This document shows positions 29,833 through 38,305 of a stretch of DNA of 41,395 bases, piece by piece. Position numbers and translations under genes: made by a program. Source of the DNA: Lachnospiraceae bacterium. GTDB lineage: Bacteria > Bacillota > Clostridia > Lachnospirales > Lachnospiraceae. The notes under the pieces were generated by a model, which was given only the letters and a program-made list of their open reading frames with translations, was not told the DNA's origin and ran no database searches. The number at the start of each line of letters is the position of its first letter. Positions within the stretch are counted from its first letter, which is position 1. The stretch is taken from assembly GCA_017521605.1 (NCBI GenBank), contig JAFXCD010000024.1, positions 1 through 41,395 on the forward strand, written 5' to 3'.

Positions 29833-31362
29833 CTAATATTGTAATAACGGATCAACTTCCACCTCGAAAGGCAGTAAATCAAGTATATCACCATGCATAT
29901 CCACGCCGGGATAGACTTCAATCAGGCGAAGTCCTTTTTCACCCAGCTCGAATACACAACGCTCAGTAACATAGAGTACCTTTTGGCAATTAGCACGTGC
30001 ACGTTTGGCAGAAAAGCTGATACTGGTAATCTTGTCCACAAACTTAGGCATAGAACCATTGTTCCTGATGGTAATCTTGCCGTCGTTTTCATCCACATCC
30101 AGTCCCTTGGTGTTAAAGGTGAGGCAGAAGATTACAGTGCCGGTTTTGGCTGTAATATTGGCAAAACCACCAATTCCTGCATAGGTTCCGGGACTACGGT
30201 GAGCATTTACATTACCTTGTTTGTCTACTTCGATGCCACCCATAAAGCAGATATCCAGACCACCATTATTATATAAGTCGAACTGGTTGGCCATATCATA
30301 CACGGCATCTGCTCCGATAACCGCACCGAATACCTTGCCAGAGGCAGGGAAACCGCCCACACCACCGGATTCCACAGTTAAGGTTACTTTGTCTAAGATG
30401 CCACTTTCACGAGCATATTTAGTAACGGTTTCGGGGATACCTACACCAATGTTTACAATATCGTCTTCCTTTAATTCCATTGCAGCACGCTTGCCGATAA
30501 TATTGCCGGGAATGTTCACCACACTTTTTGTGGATGTGCGACTTTCAAGCATTTCACTCCAATCCGTCCACTGAGAGTAGGGTATTTCAAAACTACCGGT
30601 AAGGGATTCAAAAGCAGCATGTCTGGGTTGGGGCTTCACCATAACAATAGCATCAACCAAACAGCCCGGAATAATGGTATTACGGGGTCTGGAAGGACCG
30701 TTCACAATGCGGTCTACCTGCACGATTACCTTACCACCATTAGCTTTGGTAGCCTGACATATAGAAAGGGCATCACCGGACATATACATATCATCAAAGG
30801 TAATATTACCTTTATAGTCAGAAACAGTTCCTTTGATTATGGCAACATCAATTTTGGGAAGCTTGTAATATAAGTATTCTTCCCCATCTACATCAACACG
30901 CTTTACCAAAGAATCATCGTGAGAAATATTATTGATGCCGGGACCATCTACCAGGGGATCTACGAAAATATCCAATCCCACCTTGGAAAGGGCACCGGGA
31001 ATTCCACCGGCCTGAGCACGGATAGCATGGGAGATACAACCCAGAGGAAGATTGTATGCTTCAAATCGATCTTCTAAAACCAATTTTTTTGTGCTGAACA
31101 TAGCACCAAAATGACCACAGATAATCTTGTCTACGGCACCATCCTTTATGTATCCTTCCGCATTGCTTGTCTCGTCCCACACACCAAAACCGGCACTGGA
31201 AATCATAGTCAGGTTTTTGGGAGAACCGGTTGCTTTGTATTTGCGATAAATGGCCTCATGTAATGCTACCGGATTTTCTATTCCTAAGAAAGAATTCAGA
31301 CAGATTACATCTCCATCTTTGATTAAATTGATTGCTTCATCAGAAGTCATGATTTGGTACAT
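29833..31362 (-). CDS. YdiF-type acyl-CoA:acetate CoA-transferase (fused alpha-beta)
   Basis: A 509-residue single-chain family I CoA-transferase. The N-terminal half holds the alpha-type domain (MTSDEAINLIKDGDVICLNS, AGFGVWDE, CGHFG) and the C-terminal half the beta-type domain with the catalytic Glu331 in LTVESGGVGG. The enzyme moves CoA between acetate, propionate or butyrate and their CoA esters, a typical fermentation step in gut clostridia. It is cytoplasmic. AGAGG precedes the start; a shorter start at the second Met (MTSDEA) is possible. It has its own - strand promoter and faces a divergent dehydrogenase gene. Confidence 0.92.
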   Translation of the reverse strand: MYQIMTSDEAINLIKDGDVICLNSFLGIENPVALHEAIYRKYKATGSPKNLTMISSAGFGVWDETSNAEGYIKDGAVDKIICGHFGAMFSTKKLVLEDRFEAYNLPLGCISHAIRAQAGGIPGALSKVGLDIFVDPLVDGPGINNISHDDSLVKRVDVDGEEYLYYKLPKIDVAIIKGTVSDYKGNITFDDMYMSGDALSICQATKANGGKVIVQVDRIVNGPSRPRNTIIPGCLVDAIVMVKPQPRHAAFESLTGSFEIPYSQWTDWSEMLESRTSTKSVVNIPGNIIGKRAAMELKEDDIVNIGVGIPETVTKYARESGILDKVTLTVESGGVGGFPASGKVFGAVIGADAVYDMANQFDLYNNGGLDICFMGGIEVDKQGNVNAHRSPGTYAGIGGFANITAKTGTVIFCLTFNTKGLDVDENDGKITIRNNGSMPKFVDKITSISFSAKRARANCQKVLYVTERCVFELGEKGLRLIEVYPGVDMHGDILDLLPFEVEVDPLLQY

Positions 31363-31398
31363 CTTATTGGCCTCTTTTCTAATAATATCAATAGCTAT

Positions 31399-31427
31399 AT
31401 CATAACATCACAATATTGTTTTTGCAA
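31399..31427 (-). promoter_or_regulatory. Promoter of the CoA-transferase
   Basis: On the - strand: TTGCAA (31427-31422), a 17-base spacer and TATGAT (31404-31399), the latter preceded by TG and one base. A well-spaced sigma-A type promoter. Confidence 0.7.
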
Positions 31428-31451
31428 TAAAAATGGTGATATAAACCAATA

Positions 31452-31481
31452 TTACAACTATGATAGGTTGTATGGTATACT
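31452..31481 (+). promoter_or_regulatory. Promoter and operator of the dehydrogenase
   Basis: TATACT at 31476-31481 with TG at 31473-31474 and TTACAA at 31452-31457 as a possible -35 (18-base spacer). TACAAC/GTTGTA (31453-31458/31467-31472) is an inverted repeat lying between the two boxes, a good place for a repressor. Confidence 0.55.
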
Positions 31482-31515
31482 ATGTAAGAACAGATGTGGC
31501 AAGGGAGGTAATAAC

Positions 31516-32226
31516 ATGTATGATTTTGAGAATAAAGTGGTGGTTGTAACCGGTGGGGCTCGTGGTATTGGAAAATGTATCTGCGAAGAATTTGAAAAAC
31601 AAGGTGCAAAGGTTTGTGTGATAGATGTGTCTGATAATTCGTATTTTGTAGGCGATTTGGCTTGTCAGAAAACTTTGGAAAGGTTTTGTCAAAAAGTAAT
31701 ATCAGATTATGGTCATATTGATTATTTGATTAATAATGCACCACCCTTATTTAAGGGAATTGAGCAGTGTACTTATGAGGAGTTCCAATATTCTTTGAGT
31801 GTGGGAGTGACGGCTGCATTCTATCTTACGAAGTTCTTCGTGCCTTATTTTGCGAAGGGTGCCTGTATAATTAATATCTCGTCCAGCCGTGACCGGATGA
31901 GTCAGCCTCAGACAGAAAGCTATTCTGCGGCAAAAGGCGGTATTGCAGCACTTACACATAGTATGGCTGTTAGTCTGGCAGGAAAGGTAAGAGTAAATTC
32001 AATATCTCCGGGATGGATTGATGCGGCATATAAGGGATATGAGGGCGCTGATGCAGCACAGCAACTTGTAGGAAGAGTAGGGAATCCGACGGATATTGCG
32101 AATATGGTATTATTCCTTTGTTCAGATAAGGCAGGATTTATAACAGGAGAAAATATTTGTATTGATGGTGGAATGACCAGGCAGATGATATATCATGATG
32201 AGTTTGGCTGGAGTTTGGAAGAGTAG
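31516..32226 (+). CDS. Short-chain dehydrogenase/reductase
   Basis: A 236-residue classical SDR enzyme. The dinucleotide-binding TGGARGIG is at 12-19, NNAP (NNAG in most members) at 73-76, and the catalytic set Ser (ISSS, 122-124), Tyr136 and Lys140 in ESYSAAK. The C-terminus has the usual GWID segment and ends GENICIDGGMTRQM. It oxidises or reduces a hydroxyl/keto group with NAD(P); the substrate is unknown. The ATG at 31516 follows AAGGGAGGTAATAAC, and the open frame further upstream has no site. It is transcribed divergently from the CoA-transferase, so a shared control region of about 150 bases is possible. Confidence 0.92.
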   Translation: MYDFENKVVVVTGGARGIGKCICEEFEKQGAKVCVIDVSDNSYFVGDLACQKTLERFCQKVISDYGHIDYLINNAPPLFKGIEQCTYEEFQYSLSVGVTAAFYLTKFFVPYFAKGACIINISSSRDRMSQPQTESYSAAKGGIAALTHSMAVSLAGKVRVNSISPGWIDAAYKGYEGADAAQQLVGRVGNPTDIANMVLFLCSDKAGFITGENICIDGGMTRQMIYHDEFGWSLEE

Positions 32227-32390
32227 TCTATGGATAATTCTACATAAAATGTAGTCATACATCATACAAAATTCTTGCCAAATACCTTATAAAAATGTTA
32301 GACTATAATAACCTGTAATAGAAAGAGAACTGTAAAGTTTTCGGAAGGTTACAGAATTGTGTAAGTGACGATTTGATGAGGTGAAAGCAT

Positions 32391-33887
32391 ATGCTGTTCA
32401 ATTCATATGAATTCATATTTATCTTTTTACCAATTGCTTTTATTGGTTATTTTGGATTGAATTATATAGGAAAATATAGAATTGCCACAGTTTTATTAAC
32501 TTTAATGTCCTTATTCTTTTATGGATATCATAAAATAGATTATTTGTGGATTATCTTATGTAGTATAATTTTGAATTACGGACTGCATAGGTTATTGCTT
32601 GGACAAGCACAAAGAAATAAAAGATTCTGTAAGGCCATTTTGGTTTTGGGCATAGTGGCAAATGTAGGGATTTTGTACTTTTTCAAATATTTTAATTTCA
32701 CAGTTGATATAGTTAATGCTCTTACAAGGCAAAGTATAAATATTATGCAGATTGCTTTGCCCCTTGGTATTAGTTTTTTTACTTTTCAGCAAGTGGGATT
32801 TTTGGTGGATAGTTATAAGGGTGAAATCAACAAGCAGAGATTTTGGCCATATGCACTATTTGTAACATTTTTTCCGCAGTTAATAGCAGGGCCTATTGTA
32901 AATCATGATGAGATGCTACCCCAATTTGAGAGCAAGGAAAATAAATGCATTCAATGGGACAATATTATGTTGGGAATTCGCGCATTTGTTTATGGTTTAA
33001 GCAAGAAGGTGTTGATTGCTGATACCCTGGGAAAAGCGGTGGATTGGGGTTATCAATATTATGAAGTATTAGATGGTTTAAATATTGCATTGGTTATTAT
33101 TCTATATTCGCTACAGTTATACTTTGATTTTAGTGGATATTGCGATATGGCACGAGGATTGGGGTATTTCTTCAATATCCAAATTCCGTTGAATTTTAAT
33201 TCTCCTTATAAATCTAAGAATATGGTTGATTTTTGGAGAAGATGGCATATTACATTGGGACGTTTTTTCACCCGTTATGTTTATATACCTTTGGGGGGAA
33301 ACAGAAAAGGATTTATCCGAGGACTTCTTAATGTATTTATTGTTTTTTGTATTAGTGGAATCTGGCATGGCGCAGGATGGACCTTTGTGGTATGGGGATT
33401 AGTACATGCTTTTGCACAGGTATGTACCCGAATCTGGTGGAAGTTAAAGGAAAAATGTAATTTGCCTCAAATAAAAAACAAGCTTATTAAGTGGTTTTCA
33501 GATTTGGGTTGTATGGTGATAAGCTTTTTGTTTGTTGCGTTTGCATTTGGTATATTCCGTGCAGACAATCTGACACAGGCATGGGGGATGATTAGGCGCT
33601 TACCGGCTATAAGTGAACTTCATCCTCCATTAGAAATAGCTTCCTTTTTATGTTTTAAGGAAACAGATTTAGTGCTGAAAGTATTGGGGCAAGAGAATCA
33701 TCCGCTTATTCAGATGTGTCTGTTTTTGGGAATTGTGGCAACAATTACCTGGGGCGGTAAAAATGTTTATGAAACAGAAAAAGCATACAAAGCCGGTTAT
33801 TTATCTGTTGCCATATATGGCGTGTTGTTTGTATGGTGTGTACTGTCGCTGTCCAACGTCAGTACCTTTTTGTATTTTAACTTTTAG
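32391..33887 (+). CDS. MBOAT-family membrane O-acyltransferase (AlgI/DltB-like)
   Basis: A 498-residue polytopic membrane protein of the MBOAT family, with about ten transmembrane helices. The two conserved histidines are His286 in FWRRWHITLG and His326 in SGIWHGAGW; FPQLIAGPI and YFDFSGYCDMA are further landmarks. Members carry acyl groups across the membrane to polysaccharides (alginate, teichoic acid) with help from an extracytoplasmic SGNH partner. That partner is the next gene, 9 bases downstream, and a GH43 enzyme completes the operon. The start at 32391 follows GATGAGGTGAAAGCAT. A TATAAT at 32304-32309 is the likely -10. The polymer is unknown. Confidence 0.93.
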   Translation: MLFNSYEFIFIFLPIAFIGYFGLNYIGKYRIATVLLTLMSLFFYGYHKIDYLWIILCSIILNYGLHRLLLGQAQRNKRFCKAILVLGIVANVGILYFFKYFNFTVDIVNALTRQSINIMQIALPLGISFFTFQQVGFLVDSYKGEINKQRFWPYALFVTFFPQLIAGPIVNHDEMLPQFESKENKCIQWDNIMLGIRAFVYGLSKKVLIADTLGKAVDWGYQYYEVLDGLNIALVIILYSLQLYFDFSGYCDMARGLGYFFNIQIPLNFNSPYKSKNMVDFWRRWHITLGRFFTRYVYIPLGGNRKGFIRGLLNVFIVFCISGIWHGAGWTFVVWGLVHAFAQVCTRIWWKLKEKCNLPQIKNKLIKWFSDLGCMVISFLFVAFAFGIFRADNLTQAWGMIRRLPAISELHPPLEIASFLCFKETDLVLKVLGQENHPLIQMCLFLGIVATITWGGKNVYETEKAYKAGYLSVAIYGVLFVWCVLSLSNVSTFLYFNF

Positions 33888-33896
33888 GGGAACAAG

Positions 33897-34943
33897 GTGA
33901 AGAGTATTAAGAAAAAAATTTTGCTATTTTTAGTTATAGCTACTATACCATTGGTGATGATAGGGACGATAATAGGTGTCATAGATCCATTTTTTGTATA
34001 TCACCCGCCACTGATAAATGGATATTATGTTGTGGATAATCAATTGGAACAAAATCCCGGCATGGCAAAGCATTTTGAGTATAACAGTGTAATGCTGGGA
34101 TCATCTATGACTACAAATTTCGATACAGCTCTTTTTGATGAAAAATTGGGCTGTAAGATGATAAAATTGTCTTATAATGCAGCATATCCTCATGATATTG
34201 ATAAGATTATGGGAATAGTAATGGAAGAGAAGGATGTACTAGAACATGCTTTTTTGTGTATAGATATAGCTAATTATCTATATGAGCCGGGAACTTTATC
34301 TTATACGTATCCGGAGCATTTGTATGATGATAATATTTTGAATGACTTGAAATATTTGTTAAGCAAGGATGTTTTATTAGATTACGTTCTAATTCCTTAC
34401 AAAAAAGAGAGTCACATTAAGTTAAATGAAATATACTGGCACTGGCAGTATATGACCTATGGAAGAGAACAGGTATTGACCAATTATGCAATACCTCAAA
34501 AAGAACAATCTATGACAACACAGTATAGTATAGATAATTTAAAAAAGAATCTGGAAACCTATATAGTACCATATATTCAGGCAACACCGGATACAAAATG
34601 GCATGTTTTCTTTCCACCATATAGTATGCTATATTGGAATAATAGTATAGTGTTGGAAGAATTGGATGTGAAAATGAAGGGGATGGAATATATCACAGAG
34701 TATCTGATGGGGTTTGATAATGTGGAGATTCATTATTTCCAAGATTGTGAAGAATGGATTGTAAACCTTGATAATTATACAGATGTGACTCATTATTCCA
34801 AGGAAATTACAGATTTAATGACAGAGCAATTGTGCAAAGGTATTAACAAGGTAACAAAGGAGAATTATGGGCAACGTTTAACGGAATTTCATAATTTTGT
34901 GATAGATTATGACTATAAAAAGCTTATTAATGGAGGTAACTGA
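33897..34943 (+). CDS. SGNH-like acyltransferase partner, membrane-anchored (DltD/AlgJ-like role)
   Basis: A 348-residue protein with a single N-terminal transmembrane helix (residues 8-30) and an extracytoplasmic domain. VMLGSSMTTNF (Ser69/Ser70) is the GDS-like nucleophile block and DVTHYS (Asp296, His299) near the C-terminus is the Asp-x-x-His pair of SGNH/GDSL enzymes. This pattern, next to an MBOAT gene, fits the DltD/AlgJ/PatB type that completes O-acylation on the outer face. It starts with GTG at 33897 after AGGGGAACAAG, 9 bases after the MBOAT stop, and ends 3 bases before the GH43 start, so the three are one operon. Confidence 0.85.
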   Translation: MKSIKKKILLFLVIATIPLVMIGTIIGVIDPFFVYHPPLINGYYVVDNQLEQNPGMAKHFEYNSVMLGSSMTTNFDTALFDEKLGCKMIKLSYNAAYPHDIDKIMGIVMEEKDVLEHAFLCIDIANYLYEPGTLSYTYPEHLYDDNILNDLKYLLSKDVLLDYVLIPYKKESHIKLNEIYWHWQYMTYGREQVLTNYAIPQKEQSMTTQYSIDNLKKNLETYIVPYIQATPDTKWHVFFPPYSMLYWNNSIVLEELDVKMKGMEYITEYLMGFDNVEIHYFQDCEEWIVNLDNYTDVTHYSKEITDLMTEQLCKGINKVTKENYGQRLTEFHNFVIDYDYKKLINGGN

Positions 34944-34946
34944 TTA

Positions 34947-35882
34947 ATGGAAGAGAATAAGAAAAGGGGATTTGGTAAGAATCCCATTATTACGTCAATT
35001 TACACAGCGGACCCTGCACCTATGGTCTATGGAGATACATTGTATCTTTATACGACACATGATGAGGATGAGTTGGTTAATGATTTCTATACTATGGTTG
35101 ACTGGTATTGCTTTTCAACGAAAGACATGGTTAACTGGACGGATCATGGTAAGATTTTCTCGCTAGATGATATAGAGTGGGCTGATGACAGAGCATGGGC
35201 TCCACAGGCAGTGGAACGTAATGGTAAGTTCTATCTTTATTGTCCCGTACATAAAACAAATGGTGGTATGGCCATAGCTGTAGGTGTTTCAGACAGTCCT
35301 ACAGGTCCTTTTAAGGATTTGGGATATCCGCTAATTGATGAAGGTGACTGGAATGATATTGATCCCACAGTGTATATTGATGATGATGGACAGGCATACC
35401 TTTATTTTGGTAATCCGGAGCTTCGCTATGTGCTTCTGAATGAGGATATGATTTCATATAATCAGGAAGTGGGTATTGTGAAGATTCCCATGACAGAGGA
35501 ATCCTTTGCAAAGGGTAGTCATTTTACAGGAACTACCTACGGTGAAGGACCTTGGTTCTATAAGAGAAACGGTCTTTATTATATGGTTTATGCAGCGTTT
35601 GCGTTGGATAAGAAGGATGAGCATCTTGCTTACTCTACAGCGGTTTCACCTACCGGACCTTGGGTATATGGAGGGGTACTGATGACAGAAGAGGGAGGCG
35701 TATTTACCAACCATCCCGGTATTGCTGATTTTAAGGGACATTCCTATCTGTTCTATCATACCGGTGAGTTACCTGGAGGAAGCCTGTTCCATAGAAGTGT
35801 TTGTGTGGCAGAATTTACCTATAATGAAGACGGAAGTATTGATACCATTCCAAAATGTAATGGAGTTTATGGAATAGAATAA
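34947..35882 (+). CDS. Glycoside hydrolase family 43 enzyme
   Basis: A 311-residue five-bladed beta-propeller of family GH43. The three acidic residues are visible: the base Asp22 (TADPAPM), the pKa-tuning Asp139 (WNDIDPTVY) and the acid Glu200 (YGEGPWFYKRNG). HHPG-like and LFYHTG segments near the end are usual. Such enzymes remove arabinofuranose or xylose from arabinoxylan or arabinan fragments. There is no signal peptide, so it is cytoplasmic. It lies 3 bases after the SGNH gene with GGAGG just before the start, hence translationally coupled to an O-acylation system, which is unusual company. Exact specificity cannot be told. Confidence 0.92.
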   Translation: MEENKKRGFGKNPIITSIYTADPAPMVYGDTLYLYTTHDEDELVNDFYTMVDWYCFSTKDMVNWTDHGKIFSLDDIEWADDRAWAPQAVERNGKFYLYCPVHKTNGGMAIAVGVSDSPTGPFKDLGYPLIDEGDWNDIDPTVYIDDDGQAYLYFGNPELRYVLLNEDMISYNQEVGIVKIPMTEESFAKGSHFTGTTYGEGPWFYKRNGLYYMVYAAFALDKKDEHLAYSTAVSPTGPWVYGGVLMTEEGGVFTNHPGIADFKGHSYLFYHTGELPGGSLFHRSVCVAEFTYNEDGSIDTIPKCNGVYGIE

Positions 35883-35888
35883 TTTATT

Positions 35889-35920
35889 AAAAAAGAGATA
35901 TTTTTACAATATCTCTTTTT
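35889..35920. terminator. Bidirectional terminator at the end of the GH43 operon
   Basis: A stem of 12-14 bp, AAAAGAGATATT/AATATCTCTTTT (35891-35902/35908-35919), with a 5-base loop and T runs on both strands. It serves the GH43 operon on + and the small - strand ORF, whose stop codon lies in the loop. Confidence 0.92.
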
Positions 35921-36156
35921 GTTTATAGGAAATGGGGGAGTACAGTAGTGTCCGCTTTTTAGTGTAGGAAATAATTGAGCATGGTAAATTGTCACCCAAC
36001 TTGTTGTATTCTGCTTCATGTATGTTAATTTGTATATCACAATTTATTTGGCTGGCAATTACTACTACAACTAGCAATAATATAGTAAGAAGCAGTGTGA
36101 CAATAGTTTTTTTTGCTTTTTAAAAAATTAATAAAATATAATTTGACATTGTTCAT
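35904..36156 (-). pseudogene. Small membrane or secreted ORF interrupted at an A8 tract
   Basis: On the - strand, GGAGAGAGATAGAAG precedes an ATG at 36156 that opens MNNVKLYFINFLKSKK. After a run of eight A (T8 at 36107-36114 on +) the frame goes to a stop at 39 residues. Reading seven A instead gives 83 residues: a strong hydrophobic helix (TIVTLLLTILLLVVVVIA) then a short polar part with two Cys, ending exactly in the terminator. The total length of 253 bases is one more than a multiple of three. It could be a frameshift mutation, slippage-dependent expression or phase variation at A8, or a sequencing error. It is probably co-transcribed with the upstream - strand gene, 20 bases away. Confidence 0.6.
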
Positions 36157-36176
36157 CTTCTATCTCTCTCCATTCT

Positions 36177-37097
36177 TTACTTAAGTTTGACAATTCCACC
36201 AAGGCCACTCTTTTTTTGGTCGGAATAATATATGGATTCCATAATCCATATACTAATGAACAGAAAGCAGGCCATGAAATGGCTCATAAATAGCAGTACG
36301 AATGGGTCAGTGGCATACGGAGAAGGGAGTGGTGTACCGAAGAGAGGATGTATGATAAATCCGATAAGAATACTACATAGAATCATTCCATACAAAATAA
36401 GGGGTTTCAACTTACCTCGGAAACCACAGTTGAAAGTGTAGCCAATCCATACAAGAAAAGAAACAGCAAGACCGGTGGGAACAACTATGTCACCATACTG
36501 ATAGGCAATGGCCCACAGAAGAATGGCAGGCATACTTCCTATGAAAGCACCTAGAATTCCACGTTTGTAAGTTGGATATTTCTTAAAGAAAAATGCATGT
36601 CCTTGCTGAGAGAGTCGTTTCATTTTGCCACAGCATTTTTTGTGTAGGTGTCTGGTTATTCCTGTGCCGGATATACTATACCACCTGCTGTTGTTATCAT
36701 CCATTATACATCCACATTCCGTACAAATATTGGCATGTGAAGCATGATACTTTTCAAGTAGAGGAAGGAGCCAGGCTATAAAATCTGCAATAGTGTTACA
36801 ATTCATAGTATCAGGATAGAAATTCCACATGAAAAATAAGTGATGATTATTAACCTGATAATTGGTAATGTGATAGGTTGCTCGCATATCAATAGTAGAC
36901 AAATAATTAGTAAGAGCCGCCTTATCCTCTTTTGTGGGAAAGGAAGTGCTAATGCATAATTCCGGTAATCCAAAAGGATTGATTAAAAGGGTAATATCGT
37001 AGTTGTTTAATATGCCATAATACATATTATGATCAAGAAGGGGGAGTTTAGTGGGTTTCAGCCCTTGTGATTCCACATAATCAAAAAATGAAGTCAT
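36177..37097 (-). CDS. Zinc-ribbon membrane protein of unknown function
   Basis: A 306-residue protein. The N-terminal 130 residues are soluble with strand-rich patterns (MTSFFDYVESQGLKPTKLPL onward). A metal-binding cluster follows, CTECGC and then HLHKKCC, enough for one zinc site. The last 130 residues hold four hydrophobic helices (about 185-205, 210-228, 235-255 and 272-295). I do not recognise a family with certainty. Start 37097 is preferred because AAAGGATAGAAA precedes it; an ATG at 37121 adds eight residues but has no site. The following - strand ORF starts 20 bases after the stop and is also a membrane protein, so a two-gene transcript is likely. Confidence 0.72.
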   Translation of the reverse strand: MTSFFDYVESQGLKPTKLPLLDHNMYYGILNNYDITLLINPFGLPELCISTSFPTKEDKAALTNYLSTIDMRATYHITNYQVNNHHLFFMWNFYPDTMNCNTIADFIAWLLPLLEKYHASHANICTECGCIMDDNNSRWYSISGTGITRHLHKKCCGKMKRLSQQGHAFFFKKYPTYKRGILGAFIGSMPAILLWAIAYQYGDIVVPTGLAVSFLVWIGYTFNCGFRGKLKPLILYGMILCSILIGFIIHPLFGTPLPSPYATDPFVLLFMSHFMACFLFISIWIMESIYYSDQKKSGLGGIVKLK

Positions 37098-37146
37098 ATT
37101 TTCTATCCTTTTTGGTGGCATAATTCAATAGTATTCTTTAAACTAG

Positions 37147-37175
37147 AGTATACCTTGAATGGAAGAAATGTGCAA
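37147..37175 (-). promoter_or_regulatory. Promoter of the zinc-ribbon membrane gene
   Basis: On the - strand, TTGCAC (37175-37170), a 17-base spacer and TATACT (37152-37147). The start codon at 37097 is 50 bases downstream. A divergent TATAAT for the lipid kinase is at 37226-37231 on +. Confidence 0.65.
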
Positions 37176-37271
37176 ATAAAGTCTTTGTGTATGAAAATAG
37201 TCTTTCCTAATAGAACCTTTTTAGTTATAATCTATGTATGATTTGTTTGTTATGATTAGGAGTAACAGAAT

Positions 37272-38162
37272 ATGAGAAAGAAAATGTTATTTGTTTATAA
37301 TCCCAAGGCCGGTAAGGGGCAGATTAGAAGTAAGCTGGCAGATATATTAGATATATTTGCCAAGGCGGATTATGAGATTACCATATATCCCACACAGAAG
37401 TCCGGTGAGGCAACACAAATTGTGGAGCAAAGAGATGAAGAATATGATTTGATAGTGTGCAGTGGTGGGGACGGAACATTGGATGAAGTAGTAAGTGGTA
37501 TGATGAATAGTGGAATTATCACTCCTTTAGGTTATATACCGGCCGGAAGTACCAATGATTTTGCACAAAGTCATGGATTACCGAAAAATATGATTAAAGC
37601 AGCGCATATAGCTGTAGAAGGAAGAGATTTTGCCTGTGATGTGGGCAGACTTAATAAGGATACTTTTGTATATGTGGCGGCTTTTGGGTTGTTTACAAAT
37701 GTGACTTATGAGACGGCACAGGATATGAAAAATGCTCTGGGGCATATGGCATATATTTTGCAGGGAGTAAAGAGTCTTTCTGTTATTCCGTCATATTCCA
37801 TGAAAATTACATATGACGATCAAGTGATAGAAGACGATTTTATGATAGGGATGATTACAAATTCTGTATCAGTAGGCGGTTTTAAAGGAATTACAGGGAA
37901 ACATGTAAAACTGGATGACGGTGTATTTGAAGTGACATTGATTAAGCGTCCTAAAACAATTAAGGCATTGAATGACTTGATTTTGTCTTTGATGAATCGG
38001 GAATTTGATGCAGATGATATGTATTTCTTTAGAACAGATAAACTGGTATGTGAAGCAAAAGTACCTGTTTCGTGGACTGTTGATGGGGAAAATGGTGGCT
38101 GCCATGAAAGAATAGAAATACAAAATCTATGTAAAGCCATCAAAATTCGTGTGACAGAATAA
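37272..38162 (+). CDS. Diacylglycerol/lipid kinase, DgkB/YegS family
   Basis: A 296-residue lipid kinase. FVYNPKAGKGQ at the start, SGGDGTLDE (nucleotide-binding GGDG at 65-68), IPAGSTNDFA and the late VDGENGG are the family's conserved blocks in the right order. It phosphorylates diacylglycerol or a related lipid with ATP at the inner membrane face, recycling diacylglycerol released by lipoteichoic acid synthesis in Gram-positive bacteria. The length is normal. TTAGGAGTAACAGAAT precedes the ATG and a TATAAT lies at 37226-37231. It is a single gene, divergent from the zinc-ribbon membrane gene and followed by a chemoreceptor with its own promoter. Confidence 0.94.
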   Translation: MRKKMLFVYNPKAGKGQIRSKLADILDIFAKADYEITIYPTQKSGEATQIVEQRDEEYDLIVCSGGDGTLDEVVSGMMNSGIITPLGYIPAGSTNDFAQSHGLPKNMIKAAHIAVEGRDFACDVGRLNKDTFVYVAAFGLFTNVTYETAQDMKNALGHMAYILQGVKSLSVIPSYSMKITYDDQVIEDDFMIGMITNSVSVGGFKGITGKHVKLDDGVFEVTLIKRPKTIKALNDLILSLMNREFDADDMYFFRTDKLVCEAKVPVSWTVDGENGGCHERIEIQNLCKAIKIRVTE

Positions 38163-38179
38163 AAAAATAGAAAGAAATG

Positions 38180-38208
38180 TTGTTGCAATTCAAAAATTGT
38201 GTTAGAAT
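38180..38208 (+). promoter_or_regulatory. Promoter of the chemoreceptor
   Basis: TTGTTG (38180-38185), a 17-base spacer and TAGAAT (38203-38208) with TG at 38200-38201. This is a housekeeping-type promoter; no sigma-D (flagellar) boxes are apparent. Confidence 0.6.
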
Positions 38209-38272
38209 AGATTCAATACATGCTGGTGCAGAGGGGAATTGCTGGTAAAAGGGCAAAATAACGAAAGGAGAA

Positions 38273-38305
38273 GGACGTAAAGGAGTACGTCCAATGTACA
38301 CATGA
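38273..38305 (+). promoter_or_regulatory. Shine-Dalgarno hairpin and three-codon leader ORF
   Basis: GGACGTA/TACGTCC (38273-38279/38286-38292) is a 7-bp hairpin whose 6-base loop is AAGGAG. Eight bases after this site is an ATG (38294) that opens ATG TAC ACA TGA. Its TGA (38303-38305) overlaps the receptor's own ATG (38302), which is 16 bases from the site and thus poorly spaced. Translation would run through the mini-ORF and restart. Confidence 0.55.

Noticed and set aside
38245-38292. Resemblance to the 5' half of a c-di-GMP-I riboswitch (GGGCAAA, CGAAAGG and GGACGTAAAG in order) upstream of a chemoreceptor
   Set aside because: The GAAA loop lacks a proper stem and the whole 3' half of the aptamer is absent; the start codon follows within 10 bases. 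The segment is better explained by the ribosome-site hairpin.
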